NCBI RefSeq assembly: GCF_004923315.1
Contig: NZ_CP039649.1
Location: 124,001-188,000 of the forward strand
Direction: 5' to 3'
DNA length: 64,000 bases
Origin: Azospirillum sp. TSA2s
GTDB lineage: Bacteria > Pseudomonadota > Alphaproteobacteria > Azospirillales > Azospirillaceae
The position numbers and the translations under genes were made by a program. The notes beneath the pieces were generated by a model that was not told where the DNA came from, searched no databases, and saw only the letters and a program-made list of their open reading frames with translations. Shown one piece after another: positions 17,374 through 26,318 of this stretch (position 1 is the first letter of the stretch; each line of letters opens with the position of its first letter).

Positions 17374-19074
17374 ATGGCGTGGGATCAGGCGCAGAATCAC
17401 GGCGTGTCCGGTCGGCGGATCACGGGCGGCCCGCATCGCGATCTTCTGTTCGGCGGCAGCGGCGACGACACCATCACCGGCAATCGCGGCAACGACTACA
17501 TGGAAGGCGACGGCGGCAGTGACCGCTTCGTCCTCAAGCCCGGTGACGGGTGGGACTGCATCGGCGATTTCCAGGGCGGTGCGGGCGGCGACCTGCTGGA
17601 CCTGCAGGGCTGGGGCGGCATCGGCAGCCTTGAGGATGTGCTGGCCCATTCCCATCAGGATCGCGACGGGCTGGTCCTCGATTTCGGGCCACGCGACGGG
17701 GTCAAGCTGATGGGGCTGTCGCGGAACGACCTGAGCGCCGACAATCTGCTGCTCAAGACCAGCCATGTCAGGGCCGATGCCGTCTTCGCGGCAGTGGACA
17801 CCGGTCATGGCGATGAGCTGTGGGGAACCGACGGCCGCCGGACTTTCCTTCTGCGGGACATCGCCCCGGGGGCGGCCTCGTCGGACCCGCGGGACTTGGT
17901 CCGGTTGGGTAAGCGTGTGTATTTCAGCGCGGATGACGGGGTGCATGGCCGCGAAGTGTGGACGACCGACGGAACGCCGGGCGGAACCCGCATGGTGGCC
18001 GACATCAATCCGGGGGCGACGGGCTCGTCGCCGACGGCGCTGACCGTCGCGGACGGCAAGCTGTTCTTCCGGGCCGACGACGGCCAGCATGGGTCGGAAT
18101 TGTGGGTCAGCGACGGCACCGCCGCCGGGACGCACATGGTCAAGGATATCGGCGCCAACTCGGCCGGTTCCTCTCCGGGCAATCTGACGGCGGTGGGGGA
18201 CGAGCTGTTCTTCTCCGCCACCGACAGCGATCACGGCATCGCGCTGTGGCGCTCCGATGGAACGGCGGCTGGAACGGTGCTGGTGAAGGACTTCTATCCC
18301 GGAGCGGTCGATCCGCCGATCCCGGTCCCGTTGCCGATTTTTCCCAACCATTTCACGGCGGTCGACGACCGGCTGTTCCTGACGGCGTGGGATGGCACCG
18401 GCTCCTACAGTCAGTTGTGGGTGACCGACGGGACGGAGGAGGGCACGGTCAAGCTGCGCGAAGGTCTCGGTGAGAATGTGAGGATCGGGCGCATGCAGTA
18501 TCTGGTCGCCGCGGGGGATACGCTGTTCTTCAACAGTGGCAATGATCTGTGGAAGAGCGACGGTACGCCGACGGGCACGGTCCTGGTCAAGCCGTTCCCA
18601 ACATCAGGCCTTTCCGGCCCCAACCAGTTCCTTGCCGTCGGCGACGAGGTCGTCTTCAACGCCCGCACCGAGCAGAGCGGCTACGAACTCTGGATCTCGG
18701 ACGGGACGGAGCAGGGAACGCACATGGTCAAGGACATCGCGCCCGGCAGCGCCAGCGCCGCCATCGGAAACCTGACCGTCGCCGATCACAGGCTTTTCTT
18801 CACCGCGGATGACGGCGTGCATGGCAACGCCCTGTGGAGAACCAACGGCACCGAGGCCGGCACGCGGATGGTCACCGACAAGGCCCACCGCACCAGCTGG
18901 ACGCAGCCCACCAGCGTGGATGCGGTCGGCGACCAGCTGTATTTCAGCGCGACGGACTCCACCCAGGCCGGAGCCCTGTTCCGCATGGATGTGGACAGCG
19001 GCGTGGTGAGGGAACTCGCCGGTTCGCAGACCTTCACCCTGCCCAGCGGCGGCTTGCAGATCGTCGGTGTCTGA
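17374..19074 (+). CDS. ELWxxDGT-repeat protein with N-terminal RTX-like segment
   Basis: The 566-residue protein starts after GGAGGGTGCGGTC. Residues 20-55 carry RTX calcium-binding nonapeptides (FGGSGDDTITGNRGNDYMEG). From about residue 145 onwards come eight or nine repeats of about 50 residues built around ELWxSDGTxxGTxMVKDI, alternating with DRLFFxADDGxHG; these form beta-propeller-like folds in the ELWxxDGT family. There is no Sec signal peptide. RTX motifs suggest type I secretion and a surface role, but they are normally C-terminal and no transporter gene is adjacent, so the location is an inference. Confidence 0.85.
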   Translation: MAWDQAQNHGVSGRRITGGPHRDLLFGGSGDDTITGNRGNDYMEGDGGSDRFVLKPGDGWDCIGDFQGGAGGDLLDLQGWGGIGSLEDVLAHSHQDRDGLVLDFGPRDGVKLMGLSRNDLSADNLLLKTSHVRADAVFAAVDTGHGDELWGTDGRRTFLLRDIAPGAASSDPRDLVRLGKRVYFSADDGVHGREVWTTDGTPGGTRMVADINPGATGSSPTALTVADGKLFFRADDGQHGSELWVSDGTAAGTHMVKDIGANSAGSSPGNLTAVGDELFFSATDSDHGIALWRSDGTAAGTVLVKDFYPGAVDPPIPVPLPIFPNHFTAVDDRLFLTAWDGTGSYSQLWVTDGTEEGTVKLREGLGENVRIGRMQYLVAAGDTLFFNSGNDLWKSDGTPTGTVLVKPFPTSGLSGPNQFLAVGDEVVFNARTEQSGYELWISDGTEQGTHMVKDIAPGSASAAIGNLTVADHRLFFTADDGVHGNALWRTNGTEAGTRMVTDKAHRTSWTQPTSVDAVGDQLYFSATDSTQAGALFRMDVDSGVVRELAGSQTFTLPSGGLQIVGV

Positions 19075-19110
19075 CCCGTTTCCGGCGGGTGCCCATCACA
19101 GCAGGGGGCG

Positions 19111-20172
19111 TCACAGCAGGGGAATGTCGCTGCCGCCGTTCATGATGTCGACGGTGCCGGAGATCAGGTTCTCGGCATAGAGCGCCTCCAGGTCGATGCC
19201 GCCGGTGGGGCGCACCGGGCGGATGGCTCGAATCCAGCCGGCGATGGCCTGTTCCTGGCGGCGGCGGATCGCTTCGGCCTCTTCCACCGTCACCGCCTGG
19301 AAGGACAGGCTGTCGCCGGGGCGCAGGCGGCCGGCGCGGGGCAGGTCGGCGGAGATCACCGTGGCGATCTTGGCATAGCCGCCGGCCGTCTGGTGGTCGT
19401 TCAGCAGCAGGATCGGCTGCCCGTTGCCCGGCACCTGAATGGAGCCGGTGACCAGCCCGTCGGACGGAATGTCGGCGCTTCCCCGATGCGCCAGCGCCGG
19501 CCCCTCCAGCCGCAGTCCCATGCGGTCGGCCTGTTTGCCGACGCGGTAGGTCGCCGACAGGAAGGTCTCCACCGCGGCTTCGGTGAAGCGATCCTCCTGC
19601 GGCCCCAAAACGACCCGCAGCGGGCCGGCGCCATAATCGGGCGGCTGCGGCAACTCGACATCGGAACCGTCAGGGGCGCTGTCGCAGACCAGTGGCAACC
19701 GCTCGCCCTCGGCCAGCGGCCGTCCGCCGAGCGGGCCGATGCCGGCACGCACGTAAGTGGACAGGCTGCCCATCACCGGCGCCAGCGCGAAACCGCCGGC
19801 CACCGCCACATAGGCGACGGAAGTGCCATCCACCGCGCCCAGCCGCAGAACGTCGTCCTGCCGCAGGGTGTGGCTGCGGTGCGGGGCGAGCGGCTGCGGG
19901 GCATCTCCCTCGCGCTCCAGCGTCAAGGCCAGAGGTCCGACGGCGGCGATGCGGACGCTGGGCGCATCGACCCGCAGGGCGGGGCCGAGCAGGGCAATCT
20001 CCAGCCCGGCGCTTCCCTGGGGATTCCCGACCAGCGCATTGGCCAGCCGCAGCGCCACCGGGTCGAGCGCCCCGGCCACCGGCATGCCCAACTCCTGGAA
20101 GCCGAAGCGGCCCAAATCCTGGATCGTCGCGAACAGGCCCTGCCGAACCACCGTGAGACAGGCGGCCATCAT
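19111..20172 (-). CDS. pxpC: 5-oxoprolinase subunit PxpC (biotin-dependent carboxyltransferase family)
   Basis: PxpC with PxpA and PxpB opens 5-oxoproline (pyroglutamate) to glutamate using ATP. The 353 residues begin with LTVVRQGLFATIQDLGRFGFQELGMPVAGALDP, the hallmark of this family (also called KipA, YbgK or allophanate hydrolase subunit 2). A further conserved patch is IQVPGNGQPILLLNDHQTAGGY. The ATG overlaps the pxpB stop. The operon also has a TRAP transporter; pxpA is not in the window. Substrate assignment rests on family membership. Confidence 0.9.
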   Translation of the reverse strand: MMAACLTVVRQGLFATIQDLGRFGFQELGMPVAGALDPVALRLANALVGNPQGSAGLEIALLGPALRVDAPSVRIAAVGPLALTLEREGDAPQPLAPHRSHTLRQDDVLRLGAVDGTSVAYVAVAGGFALAPVMGSLSTYVRAGIGPLGGRPLAEGERLPLVCDSAPDGSDVELPQPPDYGAGPLRVVLGPQEDRFTEAAVETFLSATYRVGKQADRMGLRLEGPALAHRGSADIPSDGLVTGSIQVPGNGQPILLLNDHQTAGGYAKIATVISADLPRAGRLRPGDSLSFQAVTVEEAEAIRRRQEQAIAGWIRAIRPVRPTGGIDLEALYAENLISGTVDIMNGGSDIPLL

Positions 20173-20888
20173 GCGGCCCTCAGGCTGGCCGGGTCGAAGC
20201 GGCCGGCGCTTGCCGCCTCGGCGATGGCGTCGAAGGTGGCGCGGTCCACCGCGTCGAAGCGCACCCGGTCGCCGGCCGCCAGCAGCACCGGGTCGGGCCG
20301 TGTGCCGTCATAGAGCGGCACCGGGCAGCGGCCGATCAGGTGCCAGCCGCCGGGGCTCTCCCAGGGGTAGACGGTGGTCAGCCGGCCGGCGATGGCGACG
20401 GAGCCGGCCGGCACCCGCACCCGCGGCTCGGTCCGGCGCGGCCGGTCCAGTTCGGCCGGCAGATCGCCCATGTAGCCGAAGCCCGGCATGAAGCCCAGCA
20501 TGTAGACGAAATACTCGACCGATCCGTGCAGCGCCGCCACCCGCTCCGCCGTCAGGCCCAGCGTGTCGCACAGCTCCGCCAGATCGGGGCCGAGGTCGGG
20601 GTCGTAGCAGACCGGCAGGCGCCACAGCCGTCCCTCCGCCGGGGCGGCGTCGCTGCCGGCCAGCGCCGCCTCGACCGCCGCCTGCATCTCGCGGCGGCTG
20701 GTCGTGACGGGATCATAGACCACCAGCAGCGAGCGGAAGGTCGGCACCGTTTCCACCAGTCCCGGCGGCGGGGCGGCCTTCAGCCGGGCGTGCAGGGCCA
20801 TGACGCGGGCGTTGGTCGCCCGGTCGATGGTCTCGCCGAACTCGACGTTGAAGGCGGTGTCGCCGGCGCTGGTGAAGCGGACCTCCAC
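20169..20888 (-). CDS. pxpB: 5-oxoprolinase subunit PxpB (KipI/YbgJ family)
   Basis: This 239-residue partner of PxpC has the KipI-type conserved core: FGETIDRATNARVMAL near the N terminus, SVEYFVYMLGFMPGFGYMGDLP in the middle and GSVAIAGRLTTVYPWESPGGW near the C terminus. I placed the start at the GTG at 20888 because GAGGAG lies 7 bases upstream; another GTG a few codons earlier overlaps the dctM stop. The frame stays open far upstream through dctM, but that part is an out-of-frame shadow. The gene is translationally coupled to dctM and pxpC. Confidence 0.9.
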   Translation of the reverse strand: MEVRFTSAGDTAFNVEFGETIDRATNARVMALHARLKAAPPPGLVETVPTFRSLLVVYDPVTTSRREMQAAVEAALAGSDAAPAEGRLWRLPVCYDPDLGPDLAELCDTLGLTAERVAALHGSVEYFVYMLGFMPGFGYMGDLPAELDRPRRTEPRVRVPAGSVAIAGRLTTVYPWESPGGWHLIGRCPVPLYDGTRPDPVLLAAGDRVRFDAVDRATFDAIAEAASAGRFDPASLRAA

Positions 20889-20899
20889 GCTGTCGCTCC

Positions 20900-22201
20900 T
20901 CACCCGATCATTTTCGACGGCAGCCAGGTGACCAGCCCGGGGAACACCCACAGGAGGACCACCATCACCACCATCAGCAGGAAGAAGGGCATGCTGGCCT
21001 TGCCGATGGTGAAGATGTCCTTGCCGGTCATCGCCTGCAGCACGAACAGGTTGAAGCCCACCGGCGGGGTGATCTGCGCCATCTCCACCACGATGATGAT
21101 GTAGATGCCGAACCACAGAAGGTCGATCCCCGCCTGCTGCACCATCGGCAGGATCACCGAAGTGGTCAGCACCACCATCGAGATACCGTCGAGGAAGCAG
21201 CCCATCACGACGAAGAAGGCGGTCAGCGCCACCAGCAGCGCCGCCGGCGACAGCTGCATCGTGGTGATCCACTCCGCCAGCAGGCGCGGGATGCCGGTAT
21301 AGCCCATCGCCACCGTCAGGAAGGCCGCGCCGGCCAGGATGAAGCCGATCATGCAGGAGGTGTGGGCGGCGCCGAACAGGCTGTCGCGGAAGGTCGTCCA
21401 GTTCAGCGTTCCGGTCACCAGCGCCAGCACCAGCGAGCCCAGCACGCCGATGCCAGCCGCCTCCGTCGGGGTGGCGATGCCGACATAGATGGAGCCCAGC
21501 ACCGCCGCGATCAGCAGCATGACCGGGATCAGCGCGCCGGTGTCGCGGATCTTTTCGGCGAAGCTCTGCGAGGCCTCCGGTGGCGGCACCCGGCCGGGGT
21601 TCAGCAGCGACCAGCCGCCGACATACAGCATGAACAGCCCGGTCAGCACGATGCCGGGAATGACGCCGGCGATGAACAGCCGGGCGATCGACACGTCGGC
21701 GGCCACGCCATAGACGATCATGATGATCGACGGCGGGATCAGCAGCCCCAACGTGCCGGCCCCCGCTAGCGATCCCAAGGTCATCATCGGGTCGTAGCCG
21801 CGCCGGTTCAGCTCCGGAATGGTCATGCGGCCGATGGTGGCGGCGGTGGCGGCGGACGAGCCGGACACCGCGGCGAAGATCGAGCAGCCGATGATGTTCA
21901 CATGCATCAGCCGGCCAGGCAGCCAGCCGGTCCAGGGCGCCAGACCCTTGAACATGTCGGACGAGATGCGGGTGCGGAACAGGATCTCGCCCATCCAGAT
22001 GAACAAGGGCAGGGCGGTAAGCGTCCAGGAGGTGCTGGCGCCCCACACGTTGGTCGCCATCACCATGCCGACCGGCCTTGCGGTGAACAGCGCCATGGCG
22101 ACGAAGCCGACGCCGGCCAGCGCCAGCGCCACCCAGACGCCGGCCCCCAGCATCAGGAACATCGTCACCACGACGACGATGGATGCGGTCGTCTCGTCCA
22201 T
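20900..22201 (-). CDS. dctM: TRAP transporter large permease (DctM)
   Basis: The 433-residue protein is a 12-helix membrane permease. It matches the DctM family throughout, including SSAATAATIGRMTIPELNRRGYD and GSLAGAGTLGLLIPPSIIMIVYGV. With DctQ and the periplasmic DctP it imports an organic acid driven by the sodium or proton gradient. It lies 3 bp after dctQ and 11 bp before pxpB. The pxpB/pxpC neighbours suggest that the cargo is 5-oxoproline or a related compound, but no residue in the sequence proves it. Confidence 0.93.
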   Translation of the reverse strand: MDETTASIVVVVTMFLMLGAGVWVALALAGVGFVAMALFTARPVGMVMATNVWGASTSWTLTALPLFIWMGEILFRTRISSDMFKGLAPWTGWLPGRLMHVNIIGCSIFAAVSGSSAATAATIGRMTIPELNRRGYDPMMTLGSLAGAGTLGLLIPPSIIMIVYGVAADVSIARLFIAGVIPGIVLTGLFMLYVGGWSLLNPGRVPPPEASQSFAEKIRDTGALIPVMLLIAAVLGSIYVGIATPTEAAGIGVLGSLVLALVTGTLNWTTFRDSLFGAAHTSCMIGFILAGAAFLTVAMGYTGIPRLLAEWITTMQLSPAALLVALTAFFVVMGCFLDGISMVVLTTSVILPMVQQAGIDLLWFGIYIIIVVEMAQITPPVGFNLFVLQAMTGKDIFTIGKASMPFFLLMVVMVVLLWVFPGLVTWLPSKMIG

Positions 22202-22204
22202 CGC

Positions 22205-22714
22205 TCAGCCCTCTCTCTGCATGCCGGCATGCTGGTAGGAGGCGTCGCGCCCCTGCAGCACGGCCAGCAGGTCGTCGATCAGGGCGATGACCAGCACCAC
22301 CAGACCCGCCGCCATCAGCGCCTGCGGGATCCACAGCGGGATCGGCAGCACGCCCTGGCTGAGGTCGCCGAAATCGTAGGAATCATAGGTCATGCGCACC
22401 CAGTACCAGGCGAAATAGGCGCTGAGCGCGGTGGCGAAGCCCAGGCACAGCAGCTCCATGACGCGGCGGGCGGTGCCGTTCAGCCGCTCCACCAGCACGC
22501 CGACGCGGATATGGGCGCCGCGGCGCAGCGCCGGCCCCAGCATGAGGAAGAAGGACGCGGCCATGCAGTAGCCCGCCAGCTCGTCGGCGCCCGGCACCAT
22601 GCGGTCGAACAGGCGGCTCGCCACCTGGGTCACGATCAGGACGGCGATGGCGGCGAGCGAAACCGCGCCCAGGATCTCGGCGATTCGGTAAAGGATGGAC
22701 AGTGCGGTGCGCAT
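22205..22714 (-). CDS. dctQ: TRAP transporter small permease (DctQ)
   Basis: The 169-residue protein has four hydrophobic segments and the DctQ motif region VASRLFDRMVPGADELAGYCMAASFFLMLGPAL. DctQ forms the membrane complex with DctM. The ATG at 22714 is chosen because AGGAGGTGG precedes it by about 7 bases; an upstream start at 22786 would add an unrelated Pro/Gly-rich extension. It is the middle gene of the dctPQM-pxpBC operon. Confidence 0.9.
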   Translation of the reverse strand: MRTALSILYRIAEILGAVSLAAIAVLIVTQVASRLFDRMVPGADELAGYCMAASFFLMLGPALRRGAHIRVGVLVERLNGTARRVMELLCLGFATALSAYFAWYWVRMTYDSYDFGDLSQGVLPIPLWIPQALMAAGLVVLVIALIDDLLAVLQGRDASYQHAGMQREG

Positions 22715-22815
22715 GGCGCAACCACCTCCTGCGGTCGGTCGTGACGAAGGGGCGTCAGGAATGGAGAGGCCCGGCCGGCCGCCCACGCTGCTGGCGGCCG
22801 GCCGAACTCAACACC

Positions 22816-23829
22816 TTACTTGCGATAGGCCGCGATGATGGCCTCGCCGTCGGCGCCGGCCGACTTGATCCATTCCTCGGTCATCGTCTTGCCGATGGCG
22901 GACAGGCCTTCCTTCAGCTTGTCCGACGGCGGCAGAACCTTCATGCCGTTGTCCGACATGGTCTTGTTCAGCTCGGCCGTCTTCTTCTCCCACTCGGCCC
23001 AGCCCTTGGCCTCGGCCTTCGCCGCGGCGTCTTGAATCGCCTTCTGGGTGTTGGCGTCCAGACCCTTCCAGACTTCGGAATTGACGAACACCATGTTGCG
23101 CGGCAGCCAGGCCTGGACGTCGTAATAGACCTTCACGAAGTCCCAGGCCTTGGTGTCGACGCCGGTGGCGGCCGAGGTGATCATCGCGGTGACGATGCCG
23201 GTGCCGAAGGCCTGCGCGACCTCCGCCGCCTCGATCTTCACCGGAATGGCGCCGGACAGCTCGGCGATGCGGGTGGTGGCCGGGTTGTAGGCGCGGAACT
23301 TCTGGCCCTTCAGCCCTTCGACCGACTGGATCTCGTCCTTCACATACAGGCCCTGCGGCGGCCACGGGATCGAGTAGAGCAGCTTCAGGCGCTGGCGCTC
23401 CAGCTTCTTCTCCAGAAAGGGCTTGGAGACGTCGTACAGCTTGTGCGCGGCCTTGAAGTCGGTGGCGAGGAAGGGCACGGAATCGAGACCGTAGAGCGGA
23501 TCCTCGTTCGCCCAGGAGCTGATCAGCACCTCGCCCAGCTGGGCCTGACCGGACTGGACAGCGCGCTTGATCTCCGGATGGCGGATCAGCGAGCCGTTGG
23601 TGTGGACGGTGATGCTGATCTTGCCGTTGGTGGCCGCCTTCACGTCGTCGGCGAACTGCTTCACCACGACGGTGTGCAGGTTCGTGTCCGGATAGGGGGT
23701 CGGCATGTCCCAGGTCTCGGCCGCGGCGGCCAGCGGCCCGGCGGCGACGACGCCGAGGCCGAGCAGGCTGGCGACCACCGGACCGGCGATCCGGCGGGTG
23801 AGACGGGATTGCAGCGTGTCAGCGGTCAT
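22816..23829 (-). CDS. dctP: TRAP transporter substrate-binding protein (DctP)
   Basis: This 337-residue protein is the periplasmic receptor that passes substrate to DctQM. The first 38 residues are a signal peptide (twin Arg, then a hydrophobic core, then a PLAAAA-type cleavage region). Family features include KSAT-like positions around VYYDVQAWLPRNMVFVNSEVWKGL and the conserved Arg of GLKGQKFRAYNPATT, which normally holds the ligand carboxylate. The start at 23829 gives a proper leader. It is the first gene of the operon, with its promoter in the 225-bp gap to fliG. Confidence 0.92.
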   Translation of the reverse strand: MTADTLQSRLTRRIAGPVVASLLGLGVVAAGPLAAAAETWDMPTPYPDTNLHTVVVKQFADDVKAATNGKISITVHTNGSLIRHPEIKRAVQSGQAQLGEVLISSWANEDPLYGLDSVPFLATDFKAAHKLYDVSKPFLEKKLERQRLKLLYSIPWPPQGLYVKDEIQSVEGLKGQKFRAYNPATTRIAELSGAIPVKIEAAEVAQAFGTGIVTAMITSAATGVDTKAWDFVKVYYDVQAWLPRNMVFVNSEVWKGLDANTQKAIQDAAAKAEAKGWAEWEKKTAELNKTMSDNGMKVLPPSDKLKEGLSAIGKTMTEEWIKSAGADGEAIIAAYRK

Positions 23830-24054
23830 GATGTTCGGAAGCTCCCTGTTGTTGGCCGATGCGGCACCCGCCGGCCTTATGGCCGGTCGGACGGGAGCGG
23901 AAGCCGCATCACCGGCCCGGCCGCCCCCCTGATCCCGCCCTGCTTCGGACTCCAAAGGTTCACCGTTCCGGACCTTCCGTCAAACCTCCTGTGAGGAATG
24001 CGGGAAAAAAAGTCAGCGCTGCCCGCCGCTTATTGGCTGCAACGCATCCGCCGG

Positions 24055-25077
24055 TCAGTAGATCAGCTCGTTCTCGCCGCTGCCTTCGGCCAGGACCAGC
24101 TCGCCGCGGGCGGCAAGGTCCTTCGCCAGCTGGACCATGTACATCTGCGCCTCGTCCACGTCGCGGACACGCACCGGACCCATGGCCGCCATATCCTCGC
24201 GCAGGATCTTGGCGGCACGCTCGGACATGTTGGAGAAGAACAGATCCTTCAGCGACTCCGACGCGCCCTTCAGCGCGGTGCCGAGCTTCTGCTTGTCGAC
24301 CGTGCGCAGCATCGTCTGGACGCCGGTGGGATCGAGCTTCGACAGATCCTCGAAGGTGAACATCAGCGACTTGATGCGCTCGGCGCTGTCGCGGTTGCGT
24401 TCCTCCAGGGCGGCCATGAAGCGGTGCTCGGTGGTGCGGTCCAGACCGTTGAAGATCTCCGCCAGCATCTCGTGGCTGTCGCGCCGGCTGGTGCGGGCGA
24501 GGTTGGTCATGAACTCCGTGCGCAGCGTGCGCTCGACGTCGTCCAGAACCTCCTTCTGCACCGCCTCCATGCGCAGCATGCGCATGATGACTTCCATGGC
24601 GAAGCTTTCCGGCAGCTGGGCCAGGACGCGGCCGGCATGGTCGGAGCGGATTTTGGACAGCACGACGGCGACGGTCTGCGGATACTCGTTCTTCAGATAG
24701 TTGGACAGCACCGACTCGTTCACGTTGGTCAGCTTGTCCCACATGGTGCGGCCGGCCGGACCACGGATGTCTTCCATGATCTGGTCGACCTTGTCCTTCG
24801 GCAGGGTCTTCAGCAGCAGCCGCTCGGTCGAATCGAAGGAACCGACCACGGTGCCGCTCGACGACATCTGCTCGGCGAACTCGACGAACAGGCGCTCGAT
24901 CAGGTTGGCCGACACCGTGCCCAGGTTCGCCATCACCTGGGACAGTTCCTTGATCTCCTCGTCGTCCATCAGCGAGAACAGCTTGGACGAATGCTCCTCG
25001 CCCAATGCCAGCATCATGATGGCGGCCTTCTCCGGGCCGGTGAGGGTCCGGTAGTCCTCACGAACCTTCTGAGCCAT
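24055..25077 (-). CDS. fliG: Flagellar motor switch protein FliG
   Basis: FliG forms the rotor ring that couples stator torque to flagellar rotation. The 340 residues show the three FliG domains, with EYPQTVAVVLSKI corresponding to the EHPQ motif of the middle domain and the charged torque helix near MAAMGPVRVRDVDEAQ. It stands alone, without the fliF, fliH or fliN genes that usually surround it. It may be an extra fliG serving a second flagellar system, or a displaced copy. The start follows an AGGGT-type site. Confidence 0.95.
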   Translation of the reverse strand: MAQKVREDYRTLTGPEKAAIMMLALGEEHSSKLFSLMDDEEIKELSQVMANLGTVSANLIERLFVEFAEQMSSSGTVVGSFDSTERLLLKTLPKDKVDQIMEDIRGPAGRTMWDKLTNVNESVLSNYLKNEYPQTVAVVLSKIRSDHAGRVLAQLPESFAMEVIMRMLRMEAVQKEVLDDVERTLRTEFMTNLARTSRRDSHEMLAEIFNGLDRTTEHRFMAALEERNRDSAERIKSLMFTFEDLSKLDPTGVQTMLRTVDKQKLGTALKGASESLKDLFFSNMSERAAKILREDMAAMGPVRVRDVDEAQMYMVQLAKDLAARGELVLAEGSGENELIY

Positions 25078-25249
25078 TGCTACCCTTCATGATGCGCGAT
25101 TCCGACAATGCGCGATGATTGCGGCAAACATCGTTAACAAACGATAAGGAAGGCGCTGGGGACGTTGCGAAAGGGCGGGGCCGGAACCGAATCCGGACGG
25201 GGGCGGTTGGAGGGTGCAGCCCCAACCTCCCGCGCGAAAGGTGGCCTCC

Positions 25250-25951
25250 ATGCCCGCCCGTGCCGCCCTTCTGCTGCCCTGCCTCGGGGCCGTCCTGTCG
25301 GCGATCCTGCCGGCCTCCGCCCTGGCGGAACGGGCGGTGACGGTTCAGGGGTCCGACTGCCAGGTCTGGGACCAGTATCCCGACCGGCGCAAGACCATCC
25401 GCTGGTCCGGGGCCTGCCCGAACGGCTGGGCGAGCGGTCCCGGCGTGCTGAGCTGGTCCTACGACGGCCGCTATGACGGGCAGGTGGAGGGCACGCTGGT
25501 CGACGGGCGGCTGGAAGGGCAGGCGCGCGTCACTTGGCGCGATGGACGCCGCCTCGACGGGAATTTCCGCGACGGTCTGGTCTCGGGGCAGGCGACCCAT
25601 GTCTGGCCCGACGGGCGCGTCTATGAGGGGGAGTGGAAGGACGACCGCCGCACCGGATTCGGCACGCTCACCTTCCCCAGCGGGAACAAATATGTCGGCC
25701 GGTTCCACCGCAACCGTCCGACCGGGCCGGGCGAGTTCGTGACGGCCGATGGAGGGCGCTACCGGGCACGGATCGATGCCGGCGGCAAGGTCAGTGCCGG
25801 CGCCCCGCTGGACCGCCCGCCGCAATCGGCGGAGGCCTCGTCGGCCGCGGAGCCCGACGCCGTTTCGGCTCCGGTCCGAGCGGGCCGGCCGCAGAAGCTG
25901 GAGGAGTGGCTGAACCAGTCGGATCATCTCCTTCGCGACAGCTCCCGCTAG
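25250..25951 (+). CDS. Secreted MORN-repeat protein
   Basis: The 233-residue protein has a signal peptide (MPARAALLLPCLGAVL onwards, cleavage near ASALAE). MORN-type repeats of about 23 residues follow, such as GRVYEGEWKDDRRTGFGTLT and GNKYVGRFHRNRPTGPGEF, between residues 70 and 170. MORN repeats form elongated beta-sheets that bind lipid or protein. The C terminus is Pro/Ala-rich. A mature region at 38-60 has two Cys that could form a disulfide. It is divergent from fliG, 172 bp apart. Its function is unknown; an envelope role is likely. Confidence 0.8.
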   Translation: MPARAALLLPCLGAVLSAILPASALAERAVTVQGSDCQVWDQYPDRRKTIRWSGACPNGWASGPGVLSWSYDGRYDGQVEGTLVDGRLEGQARVTWRDGRRLDGNFRDGLVSGQATHVWPDGRVYEGEWKDDRRTGFGTLTFPSGNKYVGRFHRNRPTGPGEFVTADGGRYRARIDAGGKVSAGAPLDRPPQSAEASSAAEPDAVSAPVRAGRPQKLEEWLNQSDHLLRDSSR

Positions 25952-25957
25952 GGGGCA

Positions 25958-26197
25958 ATCCCCCTCTCCCGGGGGGAGCTACGGCATTCACACATCTCAG
26001 CGTCACGTAAGACGTTGGAACAAAGCAATTTTGTCGGCCGTCATTCCCGCGAAGGCGGGAATCCAGCCAAATCCGCCGCTGATCTGCGGAGTTTCCTGGA
26101 TCCCCGCCTTCGCGGGGATGACGCAAAGTTCCTTTTGTTCCAGGCGCTTAGCAATACTTGGAATTGTGTGAATGCCAAAGCCGGGGGGAGAGGGGAT
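25958..26197. repeat. Palindromic miniature element, intact copy
   Basis: This roughly 240-bp element fills most of the gap before the RpiR gene. Its outer arms are ATCCCCCTCTCCC and GGGGGGAGAGGGGAT. Inside these is a 12-bp perfect inverted repeat, GGCATTCACACA (25983-25994) and TGTGTGAATGCC (26165-26176). Internal arms contain two CCCGC-GAAGG-CGGG type hairpins. A second, inverted copy at 42209-43767 is split by an IS4-family insertion. It has no coding capacity and behaves like a MITE. Confidence 0.8.
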
Positions 26198-26246
26198 CCT
26201 CACCCGGACCCACGCCCACCGCATACGCCACTATGTGAAAATGGAT

Positions 26247-26287
26247 TTACAGAAATATGCCGATCCTGTAACTCTATCGACATAGAG
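26247..26287. promoter_or_regulatory. Paired dyads upstream of the RpiR gene
   Basis: TTACAG (26247-26252) is mirrored by CTGTAA (26266-26271). This is followed immediately by the perfect dyad CTCTAT-CGAC-ATAGAG (26272-26287), 31 bp before the regulator start. Autoregulation by the RpiR protein is a reasonable guess. Confidence 0.4.
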
Positions 26288-26318
26288 GCCGCGCTGACGC
26301 TGCGAAGGGGATCGGGGG

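Noticed and set aside
20889..22334. Possible fusion of pxpB with a long N-terminal region
   Set aside because: The extra frame overlaps dctM and dctQ out of phase and has a Gly/Arg/His-rich shadow composition; a GTG with GAGGAG starts pxpB at 20888.
25136..25249. EcfG promoter for the MORN gene
   Set aside because: No GGAAC-N16/17-CGTT pair is found in the gap between fliG and the MORN gene.
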